NCBI GenBank assembly: GCA_017847725.1
Contig: JAGAXW010000001.1
Location: forward strand, 1-60,485
DNA: 60,485 nt
DNA from: Prevotella sp.
GTDB taxonomy: Bacteria; Bacteroidota; Bacteroidia; Bacteroidales; Bacteroidaceae
Direction of reading: 5' to 3'
In this document: piece after piece, positions 52,743 to 60,485 of the stretch
Position numbering within the stretch: position 1 is the stretch's first letter
Layout of the letters: each line of letters opens with the position of its first letter
Position numbers and translations under genes: made by a program
Notes under the pieces: model-generated
Seen by the model: the letters and a program-made list of their open reading frames with translations, nothing else
The model's database searches: none
Told to the model about the DNA's origin: nothing

Positions 52743-53522
52743 TTACTCTGCGCCACCCTGGCTGACACCGCCCTCGTTCAAGGGAATGTTACCGCCGGTA
52801 ATCTCAATGCTGATGCTGCTGGTGACAGCGGTGTTGGCCTTCGACGTGCAGGTGATGACCACGGTTCCGTTCTTCACGGGAGTCAGCACACCGTTGGCAT
52901 CGATGGTAGCCAGCGTGGTGTCGTCAACGCTCCATGTCACTTCCTTCTCGGTAGTGTATGTTGGGGTGAAGACAGCCTTCAGCTGGTACTTCTCCCCCAC
53001 GGCATACTTGCCGCTCGATGTAGTGGCGATTTCGATGTCCAGGGCCGTGGGGCGTGTCACCACATATACCGGCGAATAGGCCGTCTGGTACGAGCGGCTG
53101 TTCTCTGTGTACACCAGCGACGCGCTCTGTGCCTTGCTGCCGTCGAAGCCGCTGGGAGTAGCTGTGATGGTCAGCGTACCGTTGGTAGCATCGGCGGTAG
53201 CGGCAGTGATAGCCAGTGCGCCACCGTTCTGGGTTACAAAGGTCAGTCGGCTGATGTCAGCAGCCAGCGTGGGAGCCAGTTCATTCGGTTGTACCTCATA
53301 GACCAGCGTAGCAGCGTTAGGCTGGTCGACAGTGATTTTGTTCTCGCCGTTCACGGTCTGGAACACCACGGAGTTCAGACGCGAGATGGTCTGGTTGTTG
53401 TAGCTGCGCAGAGCGTCGTTCTCTGCAGTCAGTTTGTCGATGTCGTCCTGATAGTCGGTGCAGGATACCGTGCCCAGCAGCAGTGCGGGCATCATCAGTG
53501 CATAAAAAACAGTCTTTTTCAT
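52743..53522 (-). CDS. Lipoprotein with bacterial Ig-like (BIG2) domain
   Basis: 259 residues. Lipobox TVSC with Cys21, then a short coiled-coil-like stretch (DDIDKLTAENDALRSYNNQ), a beta-rich middle and a BIG2-type Ig domain about 165-245 (KYQLKAVFTPTYTTEKEVTWSVDD, NGVLTPVKNGTVVITCTS). Function unknown; probably exposed on or under the outer membrane. Last gene in the minus-strand surface locus, 20 bases after the OmpA-family gene. Confidence 0.82.
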   Translation of the reverse strand: MKKTVFYALMMPALLLGTVSCTDYQDDIDKLTAENDALRSYNNQTISRLNSVVFQTVNGENKITVDQPNAATLVYEVQPNELAPTLAADISRLTFVTQNGGALAITAATADATNGTLTITATPSGFDGSKAQSASLVYTENSRSYQTAYSPVYVVTRPTALDIEIATTSSGKYAVGEKYQLKAVFTPTYTTEKEVTWSVDDTTLATIDANGVLTPVKNGTVVITCTSKANTAVTSSISIEITGGNIPLNEGGVSQGGAE

Positions 53523-53542
53523 ATCTGTATTTTTTTTAATTA

Positions 53543-54676
53543 TTAGTCTTTAATTTGAATTACTGCCGCTACACGGCTTTTCTTACGGCTTCCCATATTG
53601 GTCTCGCCCTTGCCTTCAGCCTTGATGCGGCTGGCATCGATACCGTTGGCGGTGAACCAGCGTTCCACGGCCTTGGCACGCCGGTTGGACAGCCGCTGGT
53701 TGTAGGCCTTGTGCCCGTCGGTAGAGGCATAGCCGTAGACGGCGACATGCTTTGCGGGATACTTCTTCAGGTAGTCGGCCACAGGCTGCAGCTTCTCCAC
53801 CTCCTTGGGTGTCAGTCTCGTCGAACTGGCGGTGAAGTATACCTTCACCTCCGGCATGTCAGGAGCTTTCTCCACCACGGCCTTGGTCTCCACCACCGGT
53901 TTCGGCTGTTCCACCACGACGGGCTTCGGCTCTTCCCTGACGACGGGCTTTTCCTCTATCACAGGTGCAGGCTCCTCTATCTGGATGTGCTTACGCGTCT
54001 TACCCAGTGCAATCTTTACACCAACCAGCAGGTTCTGCTGCCAGTCCAGGTTGTCCTTCTTGCCTTTCTTCGAGTTCCACTTGTCGGGCAGCACGTTGGC
54101 GTTGTACTCCAGCCCCAGCGCCACGCGCTCTGACAGGGCGTACTCTACGCCGCCACCCAGACGGCCGGCAGGAAACAGCCTGGTGCCGCTCCATAGTTTC
54201 TGAAACTCCGTGTTCTGCTGTTCAGGCACACCGGTGCTCTCGGGCGTGTTGGCCAGCCGGTTGGCATCGTCGTTCTTGAACGCGATGTTCAGACCTACGC
54301 CGGCAAATCCGTAGACGTTCCACTTACGGCTGTCCTTCCAGCCCCAGATGAGGTTGCTCAGCGACAGCGTAGCATCGAGGTTGGCCTGCACGTAGTTCCA
54401 TTTATACTCTGCCTTGGGATGAGCCTGCCAGTTGCGGGCCTGCCAGCCCGACGCACCGAGGCGCAGCCCGAACAGGGGCGAGAACTGGCGTCCCACGCTC
54501 AGCTGGGCAGCAGGCGACAGCAGCTTCGAGAACTTGGCCTCGCCCACGTGGTAGCCCACGCCCACTTGGGGCTGGACGAACCAGTGGGGCTTGAAGGCCA
54601 CCGAGTCTCGCGTCTGTGCCTGTGCGCCTGTCAGCGCCATACAGAATAGCATAAGAATCAATACTCTTTGTTTCAT
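53543..54676 (-). CDS. OmpA-family outer-membrane protein
   Basis: 377 residues. Signal peptide (cut near TGAQA-Q), an N-terminal beta-barrel about 25-230, a Pro/Glu/Val-rich linker about 235-275 (repeats of the EEPKPVV kind), and a C-terminal OmpA/MotB peptidoglycan-binding domain about 280-377 with YGYASTDGHKAYNQRLSNRRA. It probably ties the outer membrane to the cell wall. Its ATG follows an array of heptanucleotide repeats that fills the space after the upstream adhesin-like gene. Confidence 0.9.
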   Translation of the reverse strand: MKQRVLILMLFCMALTGAQAQTRDSVAFKPHWFVQPQVGVGYHVGEAKFSKLLSPAAQLSVGRQFSPLFGLRLGASGWQARNWQAHPKAEYKWNYVQANLDATLSLSNLIWGWKDSRKWNVYGFAGVGLNIAFKNDDANRLANTPESTGVPEQQNTEFQKLWSGTRLFPAGRLGGGVEYALSERVALGLEYNANVLPDKWNSKKGKKDNLDWQQNLLVGVKIALGKTRKHIQIEEPAPVIEEKPVVREEPKPVVVEQPKPVVETKAVVEKAPDMPEVKVYFTASSTRLTPKEVEKLQPVADYLKKYPAKHVAVYGYASTDGHKAYNQRLSNRRAKAVERWFTANGIDASRIKAEGKGETNMGSRKKSRVAAVIQIKD

Positions 54677-54681
54677 ATTTT

Positions 54682-54709
54682 CTTAACTCTTAATTCTTAA
54701 CTCTTAACT
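54682..54709. repeat. Heptanucleotide array 1 (intergenic)
   Basis: Four tandem 7-base units on the plus strand: CTTAACT, CTTAATT, CTTAACT, CTTAACT. It fills almost all of the gap between the OmpA-family ATG and the upstream stop codon and includes two bases of that stop codon. Confidence 0.85.
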
Positions 54710-57700
54710 ATTTCACGACGACCTTTTTGCCGTTGACGATGTACAGGCCTTTAGCTGTTGGCTTTTGGCCGTTAGCAACTTTGCGGCCCTGCAGGTCGTA
54801 CCACTGTGCGGTAGCAAACTCTTCACTCTTCACTCTTAACTCTTCACTCATACCCGTGGTCTCGCCTTCAAACTTCAGCACACGGGCGTTAGCGCCGGGC
54901 TGGTCGTCGCCCAGATGCAGCACGGCCTTGCCGGCGGGCACCTTCACCTCGTCACCCTCGGCAAGGATGGCGTGGAACTCGTTGTTCTGCAGCACGAAGT
55001 AGTGGCCGCTTTCGTAGTGCTTCTTCTCGATGACAGGCTCCAGGGCGTTCTTGTGGCCGTAGTCCTTGTTGTCAGTCGTTGCTACGGGCATGCCGCTGGC
55101 GATGCGTCCGCTGTAGGCCACCAGGTCGTAGCTCTGTCCGGCCTCGCCGAGCAGCAGCACGCCGTTGTTAGCCTTGATGATGCGCTCGCTGCCGTTCTTC
55201 AGCAGGTCCTCGGGCACAATCTCGGTAGCCACCTCTGCGGTGTTCTTCACCTGCACGGTATAGACGTCGATGCCTGCGGGGATCATCACGTCGCAGCCCG
55301 TGCCCAGTGTCCAGTACTTGTTGGCGGGAGTCACGGTGCATACCACCTTCGTGGCCTCGTAGTTCTTCTTCAGACCAATCATCAGGGCATAGTCGTCAAG
55401 CAGCGCCAGTGTGGTGTGGATGGTAGCCGCTGCGGGCAGTGCGTTGGTCTGGACGTTGATGGGCTTCTCGGTGTCAGGCATTACGATGTCGGTCACGTTG
55501 TTCAGTCCTGCCATGGCATTGCCTGCTATGGCAGCCACCTGCCAGCCGTTAATCTCTGCAGGTATCTCCACTGTGATGTTCCCTGCCGAAGACTGTGCAC
55601 CCTCGGTGAACTTATCTATGGAAAGTGTCTGACTGGTGCGGTCGATAACGCTGACTGTCATCTTCAGGTCGTCTACCTCTTCGCCGCTCTCTGTCTTCTC
55701 GGCGTCGGCTGTCAGCACCTGGTCAAGGATCACGAACTTGGCTTCTACGCTGCCGGTGAAGTTTGTCTTTCCCGTCACGGTGACGTAGTACGTGCCGGGG
55801 TCGGTCTTAACGTTGCCTTCCACGTCATACTGCTCTGCGGGCACTATCAGTTCACCTGCCTTCACCTCAGCCACGTTGGCGGTCTGTGGCACCGGTTTGA
55901 AGAGGTCGTAGTTGAACTCTGTCTGTTCCAGTGTCACGGCGGTGAGCGCTGCAGGATTTATGGTGTATGTCTTGGTCTGTGTACCTGAGTAGTTACCCTT
56001 ACCTGTAGCAGTAACCACAGCGGTGCCGGCATTCTCATTGTTGGTGATGTCGAGGGTGTAGTCGGTGCCTTCAACCAATGTGGCGGAGCCGTCCTTCACA
56101 GTTACCTCGGGGGTCTTTGCTGTGCCGTCGTATGTATATACCTCCTGCGACAGTATTACCTCGAAGAGGTTGGCGTTAGCGGGTACTATGCTGAACTGTG
56201 CCGTCACGGAGCCCTTGTAGTTGCCCTTACCCTTCACAGTGGCTGTGTAGACGTCAACGTTCTTCTGTGTGTTGCCGCTGACGTCGTAGCCTTCTGCCGG
56301 CACGAGTATGGTGCCTGCGTTAACATAAACCACCTGTGCGGTCTGCTCCTGCTGGTTGTATATGAATGTTGTCTCAGCCAGCGTTACCGATGTCAGTGTA
56401 GCCTGCTCTATGGTAACCTTAAAGCTCTGTGCTGCTACGTCGTTGTGGTTAGCGTCAGCCACTACTCGGTAATACACGGTATATTCCTGTGCGTCGGTAC
56501 CGGTGGGAACGCTGGTGCTCCATGTCTGGTTGTCCAGTGAGTACTGCAGCTCTCCGCCTACAGCGCCGCCAGCCACTGCCAGTGCCTGTGCCTGGGTGGT
56601 GTATATGAGTCCGGTCTTTGGCTGTGGTGCTGTAACTGCTATGTCTGCCTTCTGTATTGTGAAGGTCTTGGTCTGGGTACCTGTGTAGTTGCCGATACCC
56701 TGTGCGGTTACTGTTGCTGTTCCTACGTTCAGGTTGTTGTCGTATGTCAGTGTGTAGTCAGTGTTCTCCGTCAAGATGGTGGCACCGTCTTTCACAGTGA
56801 CGGAGGGTTTCAGCGGCTGTCCGCAGTAGGTCTGTGTGGCGATGTCGCTGATGATGAAGGTCTGTGCGTCGGCAGCGATGATGCTGTAGGCAGCCTTCGC
56901 CGTACCGTCGTAGTTCTGTTCGTTGTCCTTAGGTGTTACGGTGAGTTCGTAGTTGCCCACTACTGTCGCTACGTTATCGCTGACGTTGTATGCGTCGGCA
57001 GGAACGTCCAGTTCGCCTGCCTTCACGCCGGTGATTACTGGCGACTGTGCCTGCTGGTTATACACCAGGTTGGTGTTTGCCAGCAGTACTGTTGTCAGCG
57101 CAGCCTTGTAGATAGGCACGTTGATGAACTGTGCTGCTACGCCGTTGTGGTTAGCGTCAGCCACCACGCGGTAGAACACGGTGTAGGAGCCAGCGTTGGT
57201 GCCCTTAGGCAGTGCGGTGTCCCATGTCTGGTTGTCCAGAGAGTACTCCATGCGGCACTGCTGCAGGTTGCCTGCGCCCTCAATGCTGCCGGCAGTAATG
57301 AGTTCCTGTGCCTGTTTGTTGTAGGTCAGGTCGCGGGCAGTGGGAGCCACAGCGGTGAGGTCGGCCTTCTGGATGGTGAAGTTCATCACCCACTCGCCGG
57401 CGTAGTTGTCGCCCGTACCCTTGAGGGTGGCGGTAGCCTCGCCGGCATTCGTGTTGTCACTGTACTCGATGGTGTAGTCGGTGCCCGGCACGAGGGTGTA
57501 CTCGCCGTCCGTCACGGTGACGGCAGGAGTCTGTGCCTGTCCGTTGTAGGTCTGGTCAGCGATACCGCTGATGCCGATGTCCTCGTGGGTCAGCATCTTC
57601 TTGTAGGTGGTGCTGATTTTCACGTTGGCACGCTTCATGGTGAAGGTAAAGGCGTTCTCGCTGCCCTCCACGGGAGTCAGCTCAAAGTCCTGTATCAGGT

Positions 57701-57965
57701 CGATGTCGGCCGTGCGGCGCGGCGCATTGGCAGTACCGGCAAACCACTTTCCTGAGGGTTTTCCTACTGCCCAGTGATTGTCGGGTGTGATGGTCACGGT
57801 CACCACGTCTCCCTCATTGGCGGTGGTGGCGACGTTGCCGCCCACGGTGAAGGCCACTGTTCCGTGCTCATTGGTACCCACCGTCAGTGAATACCCTGCG
57901 GGTAAGGCGCTCGCGGTCATGACTGTCATGACCATTGCGAGCAGCACAAATAATTTCTTTCTCAT
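54708..57965 (-). CDS. Large modular secreted surface protein with repeated beta modules
   Basis: 1085 residues. Signal peptide about 1-20 (cut near ASA-LPAGYS). Residues 126-748 are repeats of three module types: A (126-200, 368-440, 600-672; TYNGQAQTPAVTV, GTDYTIEYSDNTNAG), B (201-286, 441-521; YSLDNQTW, YRVVADANHN) and C (288-364, 522-595, 673-748; GELDVPADAYNV). The order is A-B-C, A-B-C, A-C. This resembles MBG/YDG-type beta repeats of adhesins. The C-terminal third is beta-rich and ends WYDLQGRKVANG and GLYIVNGKKVVVK, a tail seen on many Prevotella surface proteins and similar to type IX sorting signals. Function unknown; adhesion is a guess. Confidence 0.8.
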   Translation of the reverse strand: MRKKLFVLLAMVMTVMTASALPAGYSLTVGTNEHGTVAFTVGGNVATTANEGDVVTVTITPDNHWAVGKPSGKWFAGTANAPRRTADIDLIQDFELTPVEGSENAFTFTMKRANVKISTTYKKMLTHEDIGISGIADQTYNGQAQTPAVTVTDGEYTLVPGTDYTIEYSDNTNAGEATATLKGTGDNYAGEWVMNFTIQKADLTAVAPTARDLTYNKQAQELITAGSIEGAGNLQQCRMEYSLDNQTWDTALPKGTNAGSYTVFYRVVADANHNGVAAQFINVPIYKAALTTVLLANTNLVYNQQAQSPVITGVKAGELDVPADAYNVSDNVATVVGNYELTVTPKDNEQNYDGTAKAAYSIIAADAQTFIISDIATQTYCGQPLKPSVTVKDGATILTENTDYTLTYDNNLNVGTATVTAQGIGNYTGTQTKTFTIQKADIAVTAPQPKTGLIYTTQAQALAVAGGAVGGELQYSLDNQTWSTSVPTGTDAQEYTVYYRVVADANHNDVAAQSFKVTIEQATLTSVTLAETTFIYNQQEQTAQVVYVNAGTILVPAEGYDVSGNTQKNVDVYTATVKGKGNYKGSVTAQFSIVPANANLFEVILSQEVYTYDGTAKTPEVTVKDGSATLVEGTDYTLDITNNENAGTAVVTATGKGNYSGTQTKTYTINPAALTAVTLEQTEFNYDLFKPVPQTANVAEVKAGELIVPAEQYDVEGNVKTDPGTYYVTVTGKTNFTGSVEAKFVILDQVLTADAEKTESGEEVDDLKMTVSVIDRTSQTLSIDKFTEGAQSSAGNITVEIPAEINGWQVAAIAGNAMAGLNNVTDIVMPDTEKPINVQTNALPAAATIHTTLALLDDYALMIGLKKNYEATKVVCTVTPANKYWTLGTGCDVMIPAGIDVYTVQVKNTAEVATEIVPEDLLKNGSERIIKANNGVLLLGEAGQSYDLVAYSGRIASGMPVATTDNKDYGHKNALEPVIEKKHYESGHYFVLQNNEFHAILAEGDEVKVPAGKAVLHLGDDQPGANARVLKFEGETTGMSEELRVKSEEFATAQWYDLQGRKVANGQKPTAKGLYIVNGKKVVVK
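54821..54848. repeat. Heptanucleotide array 2 (inside the surface-protein gene)
   Basis: Four tandem 7-base units on the plus strand: CTTCACT, CTTCACT, CTTAACT, CTTCACT. On the coding strand they spell SEELRVKSEEF, just before the C-terminal WYDLQGRK motif. Same unit and orientation as array 1, 111 bases away. Confidence 0.85.
56429..56472. repeat. Long direct repeat copy 1 (module B2)
   Basis: 44 bases that match 57130-57173 at 41 positions, encoding the VVADANHN(G/D)VAAQ part of module B. The 701-base distance equals one A-B-C supermodule. Confidence 0.8.
57130..57173. repeat. Long direct repeat copy 2 (module B1)
   Basis: Partner of the repeat at 56429-56472, 41 of 44 bases the same. Suggests a fairly recent internal duplication and a possible site for recombination that would add or remove a supermodule. 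Confidence 0.8.
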
Positions 57966-58005
57966 ATCGTATTTACTTTAATGTCCTTTTTTCATTTAAA
58001 ATCTC

Positions 58006-59610
58006 TCATTTCACGACGACCTTCTTTCCGTTCAGGATGTACACACCCTTCTTCGTCGGAGCAGCCTGCAGCTTGCGGCCGTTAAGGTCGTACCAGTCGC
58101 CATTCATGGCTTTAGCGATATTCGCAGTCGTCAGACCTGTCACGTCGTCGAAGACAATCGTCAGGGCGCGGCTGTTTGTGGTAGTAGCGGGAACCTCCAG
58201 CCATGCGCGGTTGGCAGCAATGTCGATGGCATCCATCACCCATACGAACTCCTTGCCGTTCAGGGCGTAGTTGTTCTGGGTGGCGGTAGAGGCTGCAATC
58301 TGTGTTGCCTCCAGGGTGCCCTTGAAGCCCTCGTACGGCGTCACGTCGTCGGGCGTTGCGTTGGTGGTGGGTATGAGCAGGATGGTCTTCGCCTCTGCGG
58401 CGTTGTTCTTCACCAGCAGCGGCGTGTTGGCAGCGGCGACGGTCAGCTCAGTGGCTGTGGCTGTCTCGTTGCCTACGGTGGTGATGGTGTAGAGCTTAGC
58501 GTCCTCGTCCTCTACGTAGAGTGCCTCGTCCTTGTAGTAGGTGGCGTATTCGCCGGCGGCAATCTCCAGTTCGTAGCCCTCAAAGAGCACGAAGGTGTTG
58601 GAGAGGGCGGTCTCGCCGTCGTAGTTGCTGCCGTCCATGGCGAAGGCCTTGAGGGCGTAGAGTCCGGGGGCGAAGTCGAAGTCGAAGAGTTTTACGCCGT
58701 CGCCTTCGGGCTGCAGTGTCTGCTCGTCGAGCTTATAGATGCGGCAGAAGTAGTCCTGATTCAGTGTGAGGGCTTTCTGCTCGATGCCGTCGTTCACGGC
58801 TACGAGTGTCAGCACCTGCATCATGTCCATGTCGGCGGGTTCGTACTTACCGGGATTCTGCTCGCTCTTCTTCACGCGGTAGCGCAGGCCGTCGGTGCCG
58901 TCGCCCATGGTGGCGGTCATCTGCACGCTCATGTCGCGCACCAGCTCGTAGTTCACCGTCACGTCGTAGGTCGGCATTTCGAACGAAGCCTCGGTCTTGG
59001 GGTCGTTGAGGGTCACCTCGAAGGTAGCGGGAACCGCCTTCATTTCACGGTAGAGCGTCTTGTCACCACTGGTGTATTTAAACCATTCATTAGAACTCTT
59101 ATAATACAATGTTGCACCATCGATGGTGGGAAAGCGGGAAAAGGCATTACCTGCGGCACCGTCAGGTTTATTAATGCCAGCTGTTGCATCCGTACCGCCT
59201 ATACCACCTAGCCCACCTTCAGCATAGATTTCACCATTGTCAAGAACTATTTTGGCATTGCCATTAAGGATGATGGCTGGATTACCATCTCCACCTGCTG
59301 TAGCCTCGACGATACGATTACCTTCTTCGTAATAGGCATCTCTTCCCCATGCTCCAGTTTTTCCATATACAGAGAGCCTTCCGCCGCCAGTGAGGGTGAG
59401 TGTGACACCGTCCTCGATGGTGAGGCCACTGTTGACTGTCACTATGACACCTTTGTTGATGGTCAGCGTCATACTGCTCGTGACACTGACACTATTGAAT
59501 TCTGTAGTAGACGTGTAGGGGTCTGACGAGAACTCATATTGTGCCCACGCTCCGCCGACTGCCGTGAGTAGCAGTGCGAGCGTCATGATATATCTTGATA
59601 TTGTTTTCAT
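58006..59610 (-). CDS. Secreted beta-rich surface protein with shared C-terminal tail
   Basis: 534 residues. Signal peptide cut near GGAWA-QYEF. Residues about 40-150 form a repetitive Gly/Thr/Asn-rich stretch (INKGVIVTVNSGLTIEDGV, NPAIILNGNAKIVLDNGEI) that looks like a right-handed beta helix. A beta-sandwich middle follows, and a C-terminal part ends WYDLNGRKLQ and GVYILNGKKVVVK, the same tail as the neighbouring 1085-residue protein. No enzyme motifs seen. 40 bases separate it from that gene, so they are probably cotranscribed. Confidence 0.75.
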   Translation of the reverse strand: MKTISRYIMTLALLLTAVGGAWAQYEFSSDPYTSTTEFNSVSVTSSMTLTINKGVIVTVNSGLTIEDGVTLTLTGGGRLSVYGKTGAWGRDAYYEEGNRIVEATAGGDGNPAIILNGNAKIVLDNGEIYAEGGLGGIGGTDATAGINKPDGAAGNAFSRFPTIDGATLYYKSSNEWFKYTSGDKTLYREMKAVPATFEVTLNDPKTEASFEMPTYDVTVNYELVRDMSVQMTATMGDGTDGLRYRVKKSEQNPGKYEPADMDMMQVLTLVAVNDGIEQKALTLNQDYFCRIYKLDEQTLQPEGDGVKLFDFDFAPGLYALKAFAMDGSNYDGETALSNTFVLFEGYELEIAAGEYATYYKDEALYVEDEDAKLYTITTVGNETATATELTVAAANTPLLVKNNAAEAKTILLIPTTNATPDDVTPYEGFKGTLEATQIAASTATQNNYALNGKEFVWVMDAIDIAANRAWLEVPATTTNSRALTIVFDDVTGLTTANIAKAMNGDWYDLNGRKLQAAPTKKGVYILNGKKVVVK

Positions 59611-59665
59611 ATATTGTATTCTTTTTATGTTATACCTTTTATATTATATACGCGCGAGGGGCGAG

Positions 59666-60485
59666 TTACGTCCACCACAAATGGTAGTCAGCATTCGGGT
59701 TGATGGTACTGTTGGGAGATACAAAATCATTACCTACAAACAGAGAAACCCCATTGCCAGATATATAACCATGGTCAATCTTCCAGACCGAATTCTCGGT
59801 GGGATGGTTCTGAATGGCCTGTTCCCACGTCTCACCTTCAACGTAGTAGATGGTAGCCGTAACATGTCCGCCGATTTCGAACGACAGCAGAGCAGCGCCC
59901 TTCTTCACCTCCACCTTGCGGAACTTGTAGCCATCCTTGGCGGTGACGGTAACCTTCGAGTTCATCTTCACGCCTGTCAGTTTGCCTTCCTTCACCTCGG
60001 CAGCCTCGTCGCCGACCTTCACGGTAGCCTTGCCGGCCTCGATGGTGTTGTCGTTGGCGGCCTTGAACTGGATGTCGAACTTGTTGCTGAGCAGGGTGAC
60101 CGTGATGGGTTCAGGGCAGATTTCGGAGTCGTTGAAGGTGTTCTCGGCAGTGGCCTCCTCGCCCTCGGGGGTGTCGGCACCCTTGATGTAGTACCATACC
60201 AGGACGTCGACGTCGCCAGCGGCGGTGATGTTCTTGGCTGTGGGTACGTCGGCGCTGAAGGCGCTGAGCTCAGGGGCCGTAGCCTGGTTGGTGCTGGTGA
60301 CGGCGTACATCACGATGCCCTGCGGGTTCTCGGTCTCGCCAATCTTAGCTACGGTACCGGCCTTGACGATAGCATCGGTGCTCTCGGCGTAGATGCCCTC
60401 AATGGCTGTCGGCAGCTGATCCACATTCTCGACTTTGGCCCACTGAGCCACAGGAGCGTAGATGGGAGCTATCTCCACGTCGAAG
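59666..60485 (-). CDS. Secreted beta-rich protein, C-terminal part only (gene runs off the window)
   Basis: The frame is open from the stop at 59666 to the window end, about 272 residues; the true start is outside. Features: VWYYIKGADTPEG, a repeat-like VKVGDEAAEVKEGKLTGVKMNSKVTV split near 160-190, a GYKFRKVEVKKGA Ig-like strand, and an ending NPNADYHLWWT without the KKVVVK tail of its two neighbours. No function recognised. A GTG at 60476-60478 could be mistaken for a start. Confidence 0.65.
   Translation of the reverse strand, partial: FDVEIAPIYAPVAQWAKVENVDQLPTAIEGIYAESTDAIVKAGTVAKIGETENPQGIVMYAVTSTNQATAPELSAFSADVPTAKNITAAGDVDVLVWYYIKGADTPEGEEATAENTFNDSEICPEPITVTLLSNKFDIQFKAANDNTIEAGKATVKVGDEAAEVKEGKLTGVKMNSKVTVTAKDGYKFRKVEVKKGAALLSFEIGGHVTATIYYVEGETWEQAIQNHPTENSVWKIDHGYISGNGVSLFVGNDFVSPNSTINPNADYHLWWT

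Noticed and set aside
56429-57173. The 44-base direct repeats as ends of a mobile element
   Set aside because: They lie inside one continuous reading frame and encode the same part of a repeated protein module, so internal duplication explains them.
1-60485. tRNA, rRNA, CRISPR arrays, insertion sequences, prophage
   Set aside because: No gap is long enough or shows tRNA-like arms, no regular spacer-repeat arrays exist, and no transposase, integrase or phage protein is seen.

Overview
The window reads as chromosomal DNA of a member of Bacteroidales, most likely a Prevotella-like organism (Prevotellaceae). Four things support this. Promoters have the Bacteroidota form (TTTG, 19-20 bases, TAnnTTTG), seen most clearly upstream of rho, carB and cbiH. 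Rho carries a disordered insertion of about 210 residues. There is a complete Na+-pumping NADH:quinone reductase operon and a TonB-receptor-rich cobalamin locus. Two surface proteins end in the GRK...YI(V/L)NGKKVVVK tail common in Prevotella and Bacteroides. The species call is inference. I see no tRNA, rRNA, CRISPR array, transposase or prophage gene.

Layout. 1-947: AT-richer accessory edge with the tail of an unknown gene, a small metallophosphoesterase and a palindrome-rich gap. 948-4384: engB diverging from rho and rsmG, followed by a dead 3' tail of a DnaQ-like exonuclease. 4403-10240 (minus): probable operon DMP19 protein - smpB - metH - GHL10 hydrolase - metallo-beta-lactamase-fold hydrolase. 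10307-16070 (minus): nqrABCDEF with its own terminator. 16232-29925 (plus): tamB, rpsA, carB, guanine deaminase, SLC13 permease, patatin, trmD. 30034-33268 (plus): aminopeptidase P, exported C1 peptidase, exported YhcH-family protein. 33256-48737: cobalamin region. 48907-52572 (plus): recJ-recQ. 52743-60485 (minus): a surface locus with a lipoprotein, an OmpA-family protein and three secreted repeat or beta-rich proteins, the last cut by the window end.

The cobalamin region is the most coherent system. A cobalamin riboswitch precedes btuB, a CbiK-type chelatase made as a lipoprotein, and a second TonB receptor. After a separate promoter come four bifunctional corrin-ring enzymes, CbiH-CbiC, CbiE-CbiT, CbiG-CbiF and CbiJ-CbiD, with overlapping ends. 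BtuF/BtuC-type uptake genes face them. CbiA lies divergently from btuB, and directly behind its stop codon is a 75-codon in-frame remnant of cbiB. CbiL and the nucleotide-loop genes are not here. B12-dependent metH in the same window is one likely consumer.

The observations I rate highest are: (1) two dead genes (cbiB and a DnaQ-type exonuclease) each surviving only as a 3' tail, in frame and directly after the stop codon of the intact neighbour; (2) heptanucleotide repeat arrays flanking the C-terminal cassette of a 1085-residue modular surface protein; (3) the carB promoter -33 element sitting in the loop of the rpsA terminator; (4) a lipoprotein CbiK between two TonB receptors. Reading was by eye; no similarity searches or folding programs were run.
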